Positions 1 to 8,445 of a DNA stretch of 64,000 nt are shown here, piece by piece. How positions within the stretch are numbered: the first letter of the stretch is position 1; each line of letters starts with the position of its first letter. The stretch is taken from NCBI GenBank assembly GCA_038135065.1, contig JAYPWI010000003.1, positions 99,899-163,898 of the forward strand, read 5' to 3'. Position numbers and translations under genes: made by a program. This DNA comes from JAYPWI01 sp038135065 (GTDB taxonomy: Bacteria; Actinomycetota; Acidimicrobiia; Acidimicrobiales; Poriferisodalaceae). The notes below the pieces were generated by a model. It ran no database searches. It saw only the letters and a list, made by a program, of their open reading frames with translations, and was not told where the DNA came from.

Positions 1-1129
1 ACATCAGGAACGCACTGTCCGGCGACCACGCGGGCTCGCCCAGATCGAGCCCCATCTCCGGCGAGTGGTGGGCTTGGCCCGTCGCCAAGTCGACCGCCAC
101 CAGGCCTCGGACGCTGCCGTTGCCGTGGGACAGGGGTACGGCCAGCCACTGACCGTCGGGGCTCACCAGGCCGGGGGCGCTCCAGCGGCCAGGGGATGCT
201 CCGGCCAACAACGCGGGCACGGCAATCACGTGCCGGATCCCACCACCCAGGTCGGTGCTCAACACCTGACATTGCGCCTCGACGTCAAGGGCACAGTCCA
301 CCCTGACCACCGTGTTGTCACCGAGCGCCAGCACCCGCCCAGTTCCCAATACGGCTGAATCGTCGGCCCCAACCAAGACGACCTGACCAGCCATGGTCAC
401 CACGATCCGGTCGTTCACTGCGCCGTGCACCACCGCCTCACCCGGTAGGCGGGACCCTCCCCGGAAGACGCCATCCGCTCCTAACACCCGGGCGACGACC
501 CCGTTCTCGTCCCGCTCCACCATCACCACAGCCGAGGGACCATGGGCCCGAAGGACATCCGTGGACCCAGTGGCGACCTCCACAGACGTCCCGCGCTCGG
601 GGTCGACCCGCACCAGGCGGCGACCGGCTCGACCCACCAGCACTCCATCGAGGTCGAAAAGTTCAGACAGGGGTGGTCCCACATCGACCACCTCCCACCA
701 GCCCGAGACCAAATCGAGTCGGAACACATCGCCCTCGGCCGTCAAGCCAGTCAACTCTCCCCCGGGCCGGGCGCCAGGAAGGTTGGCTACCCCTCGGCCC
801 GGCCCCTCGTCCGGTCGGGGGACGGCCGCTGGCATGGTGGTCGCCGACGTTGCGGCCGGTTCCCGCGGGACATCCGTCTCGGCCGGAGCGCTCACCTCCT
901 CAGCAGGGCCGCCATCGGCGCGATCACCGAACCAAGCAGCCCCCGTGCCGATCACCACGGCTAGAGCGATCAGCCCGAGCCCGTAGCCCAGCACTCGGGT
1001 CGGATGGGGGTCACGCTCGGCAATCGCCGAACCGTCGTCGCCGAATCCCTCGAGCAGTTCGACACCCGGAGTTCCGCACCCTCGGGGCTGGTCGTTGTCG
1101 GATCGGGCCACCGGGACAGCTTGCCTCAT
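1..1129 (-). CDS. Membrane-anchored beta-propeller-like protein (partial, C-terminus beyond left edge)
   Basis: The frame stays open from the ATG at 1129 to the left edge of the window, giving at least 376 residues. A cytoplasmic N-terminus of about 47 residues is followed by one hydrophobic segment (about 48-67), a Pro/Thr/Ala-rich linker, and then an extracellular part with WD/TolB-like blades. The visible part ends in 'LATGQAHHSPEMGLDLG' and 'PAWSPDSAFLM', the latter typical of TolB/WD40-type propellers. The domain probably sits outside the membrane. No enzyme motif is visible and I cannot name a function. The start was chosen because it gives the full N-terminal tail before the membrane segment; no clear Shine-Dalgarno or TANNNT box precedes it. 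It is divergent from the small gene at 1222. Confidence 0.7.
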   Translation of the reverse strand, partial: MRQAVPVARSDNDQPRGCGTPGVELLEGFGDDGSAIAERDPHPTRVLGYGLGLIALAVVIGTGAAWFGDRADGGPAEEVSAPAETDVPREPAATSATTMPAAVPRPDEGPGRGVANLPGARPGGELTGLTAEGDVFRLDLVSGWWEVVDVGPPLSELFDLDGVLVGRAGRRLVRVDPERGTSVEVATGSTDVLRAHGPSAVVMVERDENGVVARVLGADGVFRGGSRLPGEAVVHGAVNDRIVVTMAGQVVLVGADDSAVLGTGRVLALGDNTVVRVDCALDVEAQCQVLSTDLGGGIRHVIAVPALLAGASPGRWSAPGLVSPDGQWLAVPLSHGNGSVRGLVAVDLATGQAHHSPEMGLDLGEPAWSPDSAFLM

Positions 1130-1183
1130 GGAACGGGAACGGTCCGGTCGGCAAGGACCGGCCACCAGCACAGGTAACGTCGT

Positions 1184-1210
1184 AACCGGTCAGTTTCCAC
1201 AACCGGTCAG
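1184..1210. repeat. Direct repeat AACCGGTCAG x2 in divergent intergenic region
   Basis: The 10-mer AACCGGTCAG occurs at 1184-1193 and again at 1201-1210, a 17-bp period, between the divergent starts at 1129 and 1222. Each copy contains the palindrome ACCGGT. It may be a regulator site, but this is inference from position only. Confidence 0.3.
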
Positions 1211-1221
1211 CGAGGCCTCCG

Positions 1222-1602
1222 ATGTCGACTCCCCGACCATCCGACTCACCGATCTCGGACATTCCCGGGCCAGCCAGCCCCGACGTCGGTGCACCCACCA
1301 ACGCAGTCATCCAGATCGATCGGATCCATCACTACCGGGACACGATCCGCAGTTACATCGTCTCGATCGACGGCGACCGGGCGGGAACCGTCCGGGACGA
1401 CAACTCGAACAGCTTCCCCGTTGCGCCGGGCCAGCACACGGTTCGCCTGCGCTTGCTGTGGATCACCAGCCCGGCAGTCACCGTCGATGTGGCACCAGGG
1501 ATGACGGCCCGACTGGTGTGCGGGCCCAATGGCGGCATCCTGCAAGCGTGGCGCCTGTTCCTGGCCCCGACAACGGCCATCTTTCTGAGGGCCGCCGACT
1601 AG
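1222..1602 (+). CDS. Small beta-rich hypothetical protein
   Basis: This encodes 126 residues. After a disordered Pro/Ser-rich head (1-25) comes a short beta-sandwich-like domain with 'YIVSIDGDRAGTV', 'FPVAPGQHTVRLRLLW' and a closing hydrophobic strand. The pattern of an 'I/V-D-G' strand followed by 'V-x-P-G-x-H-x-V' resembles small conserved proteins with a PEGA-like fold, but I do not recognise a named family. There is no signal peptide. Its stop codon (1600-1602) overlaps the stop of the convergent gene at 1599, so no terminator space remains between them. Confidence 0.6.
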   Translation: MSTPRPSDSPISDIPGPASPDVGAPTNAVIQIDRIHHYRDTIRSYIVSIDGDRAGTVRDDNSNSFPVAPGQHTVRLRLLWITSPAVTVDVAPGMTARLVCGPNGGILQAWRLFLAPTTAIFLRAAD

Positions 1603-2834
1603 CCGAGGGGAAGCTCGTCCGGATCTTCGACATCCTGGACAGCAGCACCGGCAATGACGATTCTGTCGCCCCCTGCCTGACGAGCCCGATACAGCGCCTG
1701 GTCAGCCACCAGCAGGATCTCGTCGAGGTTCCACCCGTCGAGAGACGAGGCCAGTCCGAAGCTGAGCCTGGTCGTGTGGTCGCCGGCGCCGTCCCAGCGC
1801 TCGAGGACCGAACGACGGATACGTTCGAGGACACCGACAGCCTGGGCCGCTTCGGCTCGGGGGAAGATCATGGCCAACTCCCCATCACCGAGGCCGGTGA
1901 CCAGGTCCTCGGGCCGCATGATCCCCTCACATGCCGCAACCACCTCCGCAACCGCTCGAGCATCGGACGAGGTGATCCCTCCACCTGCTTGATCGATGCC
2001 AACCACGGCAATACTGAATTCCACCATGGTCGCCTGAAGCACCCGTACCCGATCCTCGAAGACAGACCGACTGGCCAACCCAGCGATCCCGGCGGGTCTC
2101 GGTCCTGCGTCGAGCTGCGGACCCTTCTCGAGCGCGGCGAGGTGTTCACCGGTCAGACGCGCGACGTCATCCAGGCTCGCCACCTCATGATGGGACAGTG
2201 GACGGTCGACACCCGAGGTGACGTGCACGACGCCGACCGCCAGGCCATCACGAACGACCGGCGCACAGACGCCAGCGCAGGGTTCATCATCGCGGTCGCG
2301 GAGGTGGGCACAAGCGTCGAGCGCCCTACTGTCCACGGAGACCTGGATCCTCCCGGTGCGGATCGCAGGGCAGCTGAGGCGAGCGTTCACCGGACAACCG
2401 GGACCAATGCCGTCGGGGCCCCGGCGAGTAACCACCCGCAGCTCGCTGGTGAGCCCATCGCCGAGCAAGACCTCGGCCGGTCGACCGGGAACGAGGTGCG
2501 CCAGCCCACGCCCCACCACGTCGAAGGTCTCCGATGGCGAGCTCGCCCCCCGGCAGGCCGCTGCGAATCGCGCGTCGAACATTGATCTGGTTCCCGGGTC
2601 GTCGGGGGCTACGAGCCTCCGGCCCGCTTGGGGGCCCCGCACGGCACCTCGGCCGAGCATCCAACCAGCCAGCACGCCAACGCCGAGGGGGAGGGCCATG
2701 ACCTGAGCTGGCCAGGTCGAGCCCCAACTGACGATCAGACCCACCCCGACCGCAGCGATACCGAACCCGCACGATGCTGCGCCGATCCACCGGGAACGAG
2801 CCCCGATTCGGTTTCTGCTCCGACGATCGTCCAC
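1599..2834 (-). CDS. Membrane protein with GAF-like and degenerate GGDEF domain
   Basis: The protein has about 411 residues: two N-terminal hydrophobic segments, a GAF-like sensor region, and a C-terminal diguanylate-cyclase fold. At the catalytic loop the sequence reads 'GLGDGELAMIFP' where an active enzyme has 'RxGGDEFxxxxP'. The Arg, the second Gly and the Asp are all replaced, so c-di-GMP synthesis is unlikely and a binding or regulatory role is more plausible. The rest of the domain ('RLSFGLASS', 'ADQALYRARQAGGDRI') is intact in form. I chose the GTG at 2834 because AGGAGG lies about 10 nt upstream; a longer in-frame start at 2999 would overlap the HAD gene by 100 bp. The gene lies downstream of the HAD gene on the same strand. 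Confidence 0.8.
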   Translation of the reverse strand: MDDRRSRNRIGARSRWIGAASCGFGIAAVGVGLIVSWGSTWPAQVMALPLGVGVLAGWMLGRGAVRGPQAGRRLVAPDDPGTRSMFDARFAAACRGASSPSETFDVVGRGLAHLVPGRPAEVLLGDGLTSELRVVTRRGPDGIGPGCPVNARLSCPAIRTGRIQVSVDSRALDACAHLRDRDDEPCAGVCAPVVRDGLAVGVVHVTSGVDRPLSHHEVASLDDVARLTGEHLAALEKGPQLDAGPRPAGIAGLASRSVFEDRVRVLQATMVEFSIAVVGIDQAGGGITSSDARAVAEVVAACEGIMRPEDLVTGLGDGELAMIFPRAEAAQAVGVLERIRRSVLERWDGAGDHTTRLSFGLASSLDGWNLDEILLVADQALYRARQAGGDRIVIAGAAVQDVEDPDELPLG

Positions 2835-2898
2835 CCTCAACGCACCCTCCTGCACGCGTGCTCCATCGGCACTGCCGACGGGGGTGTGAGGGCTTCGG

Positions 2899-3699
2899 TT
2901 ACTGGGGCCCGAAAAGTTCCTCCAATACGACGGCAACGCCATCGACGTCATTCCCTGGGGCGACGCGACGGGCCAGTGTCCGCAGCCTCGGGTGGCCATT
3001 GTCCATGGCCACGGACAGGCCCGCCCAGCGCAACATGTCGACGTCGTTCAGGCCGTCGCCGAACGCCATGACCTCGTTCCGGCGAATACCGTGACGCTCC
3101 GCCACGACCTGCAGTCCGCTGGCCTTGCTCACCCCATGGGCTGCGATCTCGGCGATGTCGAGACCGGAGGGTCGGATGTCGGTGCCCACGGGAAGGTGGT
3201 GTCGCAGGGACGCCATCACCAGATCGGGATCGTGCTCGGTGGTCCCGACCAGCCAGGTCAGCACCGGCCCATCGATCTGGGCAACTGCGTCGTCGATGCG
3301 GCACGCGTCGACGTCGATGGGCATCATCGGGTGGAAACCGCGCTCCCAGAAGTGACGCCCGTCAGCCATGTCGGCGGCCAAGCTGACCCCAGGGAGTAAG
3401 CGGCGGGCGGCCAGCCCGGCCTGGCGAGCCTGATCCGCCGACATAGCTCGCACCGCGATCGGCGCACCATCGGTCGCATCGACCACCACTGCCCCGTTGA
3501 GACAGATCCCGTACTGCATCCCGCCGGCTGCCTCGACGACGGACCTGGCCTGAGGCCACGGCCTACCGGTGGAGACCGCTAACACCACACCAGCCCTCCG
3601 CGCAGACGCAAGTGCGTCACACACCCGCTGCGACACCGACCCGTCTGAACGGATCAATGTCCCATCGATGTCGAAGGCCACCATCCGGACAGCAGTCAT
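2899..3699 (-). CDS. HAD-superfamily phosphatase, Cof-type
   Basis: The protein has 266 residues, normal for Cof/YbiV-type sugar-phosphate or flavin-related phosphatases. Motif I is 'VAFDIDGTLI' (nucleophile Asp10, acid Asp12), motif II 'AVSTGRPW', motif III a Lys near residue 190, and motif IV 'FGDGLNDVDML'. A C2-type cap lies between motifs II and III. The substrate cannot be read from sequence. A TAGCGT box ends 6 nt before the ATG, suggesting a leaderless transcript. The gene is followed on the same strand by the GAF/GGDEF-like gene and preceded, 9 bp away, by the end of the molybdoenzyme gene. Confidence 0.9.
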   Translation of the reverse strand: MTAVRMVAFDIDGTLIRSDGSVSQRVCDALASARRAGVVLAVSTGRPWPQARSVVEAAGGMQYGICLNGAVVVDATDGAPIAVRAMSADQARQAGLAARRLLPGVSLAADMADGRHFWERGFHPMMPIDVDACRIDDAVAQIDGPVLTWLVGTTEHDPDLVMASLRHHLPVGTDIRPSGLDIAEIAAHGVSKASGLQVVAERHGIRRNEVMAFGDGLNDVDMLRWAGLSVAMDNGHPRLRTLARRVAPGNDVDGVAVVLEELFGPQ

Positions 3700-3705
3700 G
3701 GGTCA

Positions 3706-3711
3706 ACGCTA
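3706..3711 (-). promoter_or_regulatory. Putative -10 box TAGCGT, leaderless HAD gene
   Basis: TAGCGT is separated by 6 nt (TGACCC) from the ATG at 3699. No good -35 is seen. Confidence 0.45.
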
Positions 3712-5292
3712 ACGACTGGCGACCACGTCGAACCGAATGCGGTGATACCCCTCAGCTCCATCGGGGAACGGCGCCCGCTGCACCTCGGACTGCACGCTGC
3801 CTCGGGTATCGAGTGCGCGGACCCTGGCCACCTGCGGCCCAGGCGTGAGGTCGACGTCAATCCACCATTGCACCCACGTTTCACCCGATGTGGCCCGGCC
3901 GAGCTGTGCCGGAAGCCACTCCCCGACCGAATCAAACCACACCTCCACCGATCCCACACCTCCCAGCGGAGCCCATGCAACTCCGGCCACCACCACCCGT
4001 CCGGCCTGCAGGCGCGACCCAGCTGTCGGGGTGTCGATCCGGGACGCCATCTTGATGGGACCTTCCTTGGCCCAGCCCCGCTCGATCCAGTACGCATCGA
4101 AGTCGTCCCACCCTGCGAGCTCGATTTCGGTGAGCCACTTGGTCGCCGATACGTAGCCGTAGAGCCCCGCCACCACGAGTCGCGCAGGGAACCCATGGCG
4201 AGCGGGCAAGGCGTCGCCGTTCATACCGACCGCAACCAGCGCCGATCGTCCGTCGTCGATCACCGAACGCGGGAATCCGGCCGTCCACCCCGTCCACGAC
4301 CTGCCGATGATCTGGTCCGCCGACGGGTCTGCTCCTGCACGCTCGAGGAGGCGGGACAAGGGAATGCCCGTCCATGTTGCCGTGCCCGCATAGTCCCCAC
4401 CGATGGGATTCGACACGCAGGTGAGGGTCACTACCCGATCGACGAGATCCTCGGCCAGCAGGTCATCGAGGGTCATAGTCAGTGGCTCGGAGACGCGACC
4501 ACCAACGGTCAAGGTCCACTCATCGGGTTCGATCACGGGGATTTCCGCGCTCGTGTCGATCCGGTAGAAGTCAGCGGTCGGCGTCAGGTACGGCGTGAGC
4601 CCCTCGATCGCGTCGCCCTCGAGCTCTACGCCCGCAGACGCTGCGGCGGTCGCGGATGCGACACCCTCTCGCTGGCCGAGGGCTTGCCGCACCACAGCAC
4701 GCTCGGCCTCCACCGAGCGCGATGACCGCAGCCAGCGACCCACTCCGCCCGAGAGCGCAGCGCCTGAGCCCACCCCGATCAACCCGAGGACGAAGCGCCG
4801 GCGATCGTGCTGCACCTCGCCGGCTCCATCCTCCCCGGCCCGCGCCGCACCTACGTCGAGGGCGATGAGTCGCTCGGAGGCCTGCCATCCGCTCAGGGCC
4901 GCGACTGCGATCGCTGCCCCGCTCCACAGCGGCGACCCTCCGGGCGCACTGGCGAGCGCCCACCAGCCGAAGCCACCGAACGCAGCGAACGCTGCGGGTG
5001 GAACCCAGTTCCTGCTTCGGCCCAGCATGCCGACCCATGCGCCCAGGAGGAGCGACACACCGATCACGCCAACCAGGACCACGGGCTTGTTCAGAGAACC
5101 CAGCACCTCGTTGGCCACCACGGCCACCCCTGCGTCGGCTCGTCGTATGACCACCTCGGCGACGGCCACCACAGGTGAGCCAACCTTGGGAACCAGGCCG
5201 CTGATCAGCTCACCGACGCCGAGGGCCACCCCAGCCCCCGTCGCACCTGCGACGACCGCCGCCCCGCGGGAAGCACCCGCCCATGAGCTCAC
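3709..5292 (-). CDS. Membrane-anchored sulfite-oxidase-like molybdopterin oxidoreductase
   Basis: About 527 residues. The N-terminal third holds several hydrophobic helices, followed by an oxidoreductase molybdopterin-binding domain ('DEWTLTVGGRVSEPLTMTLDDLL'). The Mo-ligand cysteine is in 'LTCVSNPIGG' (Cys292 from the chosen start), followed by 'TWTGIPLSRLLERAG' and the 'HGFPARLVVAGLYGYVSATKWL' region (given as family context). A C-terminal Mo-Co dimerisation Ig-like domain follows. The layout matches membrane-bound SUOX/YedY relatives of actinobacteria; the substrate (sulfite, methionine sulfoxide or another) is unknown. I chose GTG 5292 because AGGAGG lies 5 nt upstream. A longer in-frame start at 5385 would overlap the SDR gene by 23 bp. 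Confidence 0.85.
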   Translation of the reverse strand: MSSWAGASRGAAVVAGATGAGVALGVGELISGLVPKVGSPVVAVAEVVIRRADAGVAVVANEVLGSLNKPVVLVGVIGVSLLLGAWVGMLGRSRNWVPPAAFAAFGGFGWWALASAPGGSPLWSGAAIAVAALSGWQASERLIALDVGAARAGEDGAGEVQHDRRRFVLGLIGVGSGAALSGGVGRWLRSSRSVEAERAVVRQALGQREGVASATAAASAGVELEGDAIEGLTPYLTPTADFYRIDTSAEIPVIEPDEWTLTVGGRVSEPLTMTLDDLLAEDLVDRVVTLTCVSNPIGGDYAGTATWTGIPLSRLLERAGADPSADQIIGRSWTGWTAGFPRSVIDDGRSALVAVGMNGDALPARHGFPARLVVAGLYGYVSATKWLTEIELAGWDDFDAYWIERGWAKEGPIKMASRIDTPTAGSRLQAGRVVVAGVAWAPLGGVGSVEVWFDSVGEWLPAQLGRATSGETWVQWWIDVDLTPGPQVARVRALDTRGSVQSEVQRAPFPDGAEGYHRIRFDVVASR

Positions 5293-5362
5293 CAGCCCCT
5301 CCTGGACCGCGCAGCGAGCGAATGCCCTGCAGGACCGACACCACCTCGGGCCATAGCACCCA

Positions 5363-6157
5363 TCACGCGTCGAGCGCTCCCCCATCGACCTTGAGGTCGC
5401 TACCCGTGAGATGCCAGGCCGCCTCGCTGGCCACGAACGCCACCATCCGGCCCACGTCCTCGGGGTCGGGGATGCGTTCCGTCAGGTTCGGCATGGTCGT
5501 TCGAAGCGCCCAGCGTGCAGCAGCTTCCCAGCCCTCGATCCCCTCGGCGGCCGCCCGGCGCTCGATTCCCGACCTCACCTCGTCCGTAGCGATCATGCCC
5601 GGGCTGACCAGATTCGCCGTGACCCCACTCCCGCGAAGGTCCTTGGCCAGGGAGCGAATCAGGACCGGGAGAGCGCCCTTGGCGCCGTAGTAATCGGGAT
5701 TGCGCTCACCGGGTCGCTCGGTGCCCACCGTGCCCAACACGATCACCCGACCCCAACCCGCAGCCCGCATCGCCGGCACCACCCGTTGGGTGAGCCGCAC
5801 GGCGGTCACGACATTCCGATTCCACCCCTCGGTCCACTCATCGGCCGGCGTCGTCCAGTCGGTCCGGCCCGGGCCGCCGTAGTTGTTCACGAGCACCTCG
5901 ACCGGTCCCCAGCGGTCTTCGACTGCGCCCACCACGACGTCTACGTCGGCGTCTGCGTCGAGTGAGCCGTGTACCCCCATGGCCTGACCCCCTGCCGCGA
6001 GGATGTCCCCGACCACGCCATCGGCCTGACCGTCGTCGAACCCGTGGACGGCGACCCGCGCCCCCTCCCGGGCGAACACCCGAGCGGTTCCCGCTCCCGT
6101 GCCCCGGTAACCACCGGAAATGAGCACCACCCGATCCGTCAATCCGAGATCCATCAC
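5363..6157 (-). CDS. Short-chain dehydrogenase/reductase (SDR)
   Basis: The protein has 264 residues, classical SDR length. The Rossmann start is 'VVLISGGYRGTGAGTA' (TGxxxGxG-like), followed by 'NNYGG' in place of NNAG, and the catalytic 'YYGAKGAL' (Tyr-x-x-x-Lys). The C-terminal 'WHLTGSDLKVDGGALD' is typical of FabG-like reductases. It should be an NAD(P)-dependent hydroxyacyl or alcohol dehydrogenase with unknown substrate. It starts 1 bp after the end of the hotdog-protein gene, so the two are probably co-transcribed and may act on the same acyl-CoA. Confidence 0.9.
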   Translation of the reverse strand: MMDLGLTDRVVLISGGYRGTGAGTARVFAREGARVAVHGFDDGQADGVVGDILAAGGQAMGVHGSLDADADVDVVVGAVEDRWGPVEVLVNNYGGPGRTDWTTPADEWTEGWNRNVVTAVRLTQRVVPAMRAAGWGRVIVLGTVGTERPGERNPDYYGAKGALPVLIRSLAKDLRGSGVTANLVSPGMIATDEVRSGIERRAAAEGIEGWEAAARWALRTTMPNLTERIPDPEDVGRMVAFVASEAAWHLTGSDLKVDGGALDA

Positions 6158-6158
6158 C

Positions 6159-6995
6159 TCATCCGTTCGTTCGGTAGTCGTCGCTCGTCAGTTGCGTCGT
6201 GACCGTGGCCACACTCAGCAGGCGATCGTCACTACCCACATCGATGATGCGCACCCGACTCACCACGACGTCACCGGCCGTGGCGAGACGCTCGGCCCTG
6301 ACCTCGAACGGCCCCCCTTTGGCCTGGCTCAGGTAGTGCACGTCGGCTCCCACACACCGAGCCCGGCGGCCGCTGAGCAGGCCGGCGAGGTGGGTGCCGC
6401 CGATCTCCATGAGCACCACGACGGCCCCACCCTGGATCGACCCGAAGCTGTTGTAGATACGACCGTGGTGATCCAGGTCGACCACAGCCTCATTGGGGCG
6501 CGGCCTGACCTGGAGATACTCGTCCAGCGGGGGCCGCGGGTCGAGCGGCTCGTCCTCCCGGAAATCGACCTGGTACTCCTCCTCGCCGGGACCGGCCGGG
6601 TTGTCGGCCCGGGCGGGCAAACGGGCATAGGTACACAGGGAGCGACCGAACTCGCCCCGATCGTCCGACACGACGGTCTCGGTCACCAGATTGTTCCGCC
6701 CGACCCGTAGGGGGGAGCACAGCGCCGTCACCAGGTTCCCTTCGGCTGCCCGATCAATCACCGTGCCGAGGTGAAGGGTGGCGACCCAGTCAGGCCGTAC
6801 CTGTAACACGCCGTGCTGCCCCGCCACTGAATCGACGAGAGTGGCCACTGCCCCGAGGCGTAGGAACCCGTCGGGGTCACACAGGTCGGCATAGGCGGGC
6901 ATGGTGGCCGTCAGCGAACCGTCCGGAAGCCGTCGATGGCTCAGTTCCAGATGACGAAGGATGTGCCCCTGGTGCGGGTAGGTACGACGTGCCAC
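6159..6995 (-). CDS. Double-hotdog PaaI-like thioesterase family protein
   Basis: The 278-residue protein carries two hotdog repeats. The first includes 'LGAVATLVDSVAGQHGVLQV', the second 'NSFGSIQGGAVVVLMEIGGTHLA', which has the conserved 'G-x-x-x-GG' turn of PaaI-like thioesterases. Tandem hotdogs of this length act on acyl-CoA esters, but the substrate is not evident. The start is the GTG at 6995, chosen because TAACAT ends 6 nt before it, giving a leaderless arrangement. It heads a two-gene unit with the SDR. Confidence 0.8.
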   Translation of the reverse strand: MARRTYPHQGHILRHLELSHRRLPDGSLTATMPAYADLCDPDGFLRLGAVATLVDSVAGQHGVLQVRPDWVATLHLGTVIDRAAEGNLVTALCSPLRVGRNNLVTETVVSDDRGEFGRSLCTYARLPARADNPAGPGEEEYQVDFREDEPLDPRPPLDEYLQVRPRPNEAVVDLDHHGRIYNSFGSIQGGAVVVLMEIGGTHLAGLLSGRRARCVGADVHYLSQAKGGPFEVRAERLATAGDVVVSRVRIIDVGSDDRLLSVATVTTQLTSDDYRTNG

Positions 6996-7001
6996 GGAGC
7001 G

Positions 7002-7007
7002 ATGTTA
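7002..7007 (-). promoter_or_regulatory. Putative -10 box TAACAT, leaderless hotdog gene
   Basis: TAACAT is separated by 6 nt (CGCTCC) from the GTG at 6995, and supports that GTG as the start. Confidence 0.45.
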
Positions 7008-7394
7008 GGTGGTGAGCGCGATCGACATCCTGCACCGCCGAGCAACGACAGGCCTGCGCCCCGACGACCGACACTCCCCCGCTGTCCGATCCGGACTCCT
7101 TGAGTGCCCGTCAGCACGGTCGACTGACTCCACGTGCTTACCCGACGATCCGCTCCGCTCCGGTCCACGACCGAACCCGGAGTCGCCAATGACGGACTCG
7201 ACAACGACCATGAGCCGCTCTGGCGGCGTGTGTCGAGCGCGCTCGCACCGGTCGATCTCGGCAACGCACCATCGTGTCCGCCGTGTTCGCGGCCAGCCAG
7301 CGACATGCACCACGAGGACGGGCACGGACACCCCACCGAGCCCGACACAGGCCTGCTACCCAGCAGCGCGCCCTTCGGTCGCACACCCCGTGAC

Positions 7395-7410
7395 CTGGCA
7401 GATCTGCCAG
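7395..7410. promoter_or_regulatory. Perfect palindrome CTGGCAGATCTGCCAG, candidate operator
   Basis: CTGGCAGATCTGCCAG is a 16-bp perfect inverted repeat ending 20 bp before the ATG at 7431. Position and symmetry fit a dimeric repressor site, but no regulator gene is adjacent. Confidence 0.35.
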
Positions 7411-7430
7411 CAGCCGGCGACCTTCGCTCG

Positions 7431-8444
7431 ATGTCGGATCTGTTCGACCACCAGAACGACATCACCATCGACATCGATCACATCGATCATCACCATGCCG
7501 CCGACGAGGAGAGAACGACGATGGCACCACCGGAGACACTGCCTCCCCTAGAGGAGCGAGCCGACATCGCGGACGCCGCTCGGGTCACGGCGCAGCCTGC
7601 ACCACCGGCCTTTCCCGAGTTCTCACAGCTCGTCGAGTCTGTCCTCTCGGGGGTCGACGACACCGAGGAGCAGGGGGAACGCGACATCCTGGCCGAGTTC
7701 GGCCTGGATTTCGAGGTTCCCGACATCGGCTCGGTCGATGACGACATCCGTCACAACATCGAAGGCAGCCGACAGCGTCGCCTGGCCCGCAAGTTGGGCC
7801 TCGAGGGCGCCGACGAACCCGAACCGGCTGCTACACCGCCCCACGATCTCGACGGAGCAATCGACTCCCTTCGTCTTGTCCCCGTCTCGGACACCCGGGC
7901 CGTCACCCTGTTGCCCGATGATGCACTGGCCATCCCCCTGTTCCCCGGAGTGGTGGGCGCAGTCGCCATCGCCCGCAACGGCCGGGTCGAGTTCGTCTCC
8001 GAGGAACGCATCAACAGCTGGGGCATCACCGTGTCGATGGCGGTCAGCGTTGCCGAAACCAACACCCGCAGCGGCCTCGACCTCCGTCGTAGCACGGTGA
8101 TGGTGCACGACGCTCAGGTGATCGTCCTCGAGAGCGACACCCCCGTCGCTGCGTCTGCCCTGTGTTGGCTCGACGACATCGTCGGCACCGCGCTACCGAT
8201 CGGCTCCCTGGTCATCGCGGCATCGTCACGCCTGGTCCTCGTGCAGCCTGCCGTTCACCGGGCACCCGAGGTTGTGGACACCCTGATCGCCTTCGCCCGT
8301 CACGAAGCCCTCGACCCCAGCGACGCCCTGGAACCGACCCTGTTCCTGCGTTCGGCTTCTGGACTCACCCTGGCCGGCGAGATCGGATCAGCAGCTGCCC
8401 GACTCGGAGTAGCGGCCACCATCGATCGCCTGACCGGCGTCTGA
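7431..8444 (+). CDS. Acidic hypothetical protein with weak DUF1444-like pattern
   Basis: The product has 337 residues from the ATG at 7431; an alternative ATG at 7521 has GAGGAG about 8 nt upstream. The N-terminus is rich in Asp and His ('DIDIDHIDHHHAADEE'), followed by an acidic linker and a globular C-terminal half. In the C-terminal half, 'GRVEFVSEERINSWGITVS' followed later by 'LVIAASSRLVLVQP' faintly recalls DUF1444 proteins ('...Wgls.eel..A..N', 'vAvPsRD.L'). I do not assign a function. It has no signal peptide or membrane helix. It converges with coaE, with 1 bp between the stop codons. Confidence 0.65.
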   Translation: MSDLFDHQNDITIDIDHIDHHHAADEERTTMAPPETLPPLEERADIADAARVTAQPAPPAFPEFSQLVESVLSGVDDTEEQGERDILAEFGLDFEVPDIGSVDDDIRHNIEGSRQRRLARKLGLEGADEPEPAATPPHDLDGAIDSLRLVPVSDTRAVTLLPDDALAIPLFPGVVGAVAIARNGRVEFVSEERINSWGITVSMAVSVAETNTRSGLDLRRSTVMVHDAQVIVLESDTPVAASALCWLDDIVGTALPIGSLVIAASSRLVLVQPAVHRAPEVVDTLIAFARHEALDPSDALEPTLFLRSASGLTLAGEIGSAAARLGVAATIDRLTGV

Positions 8445-8445
8445 T

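Larger units (their letters stand above)
6996..7430. other. Intergenic region, 435 bp, divergent
   Basis: No convincing gene lies here. It holds the TAACAT box of the leftward hotdog gene (7002-7007) and, near the right end, a perfect 16-bp palindrome at 7395-7410. Open frames crossing it show weaker third-position G+C than the downstream gene, so I treat the region as non-coding. Confidence 0.5.

Noticed and set aside
1095..2585. A 496-codon plus-strand frame across the GGDEF-like gene
   Set aside because: It crosses the end of one gene and much of another with intact domains. Its translation is His-, Arg- and Asp-rich without motifs.
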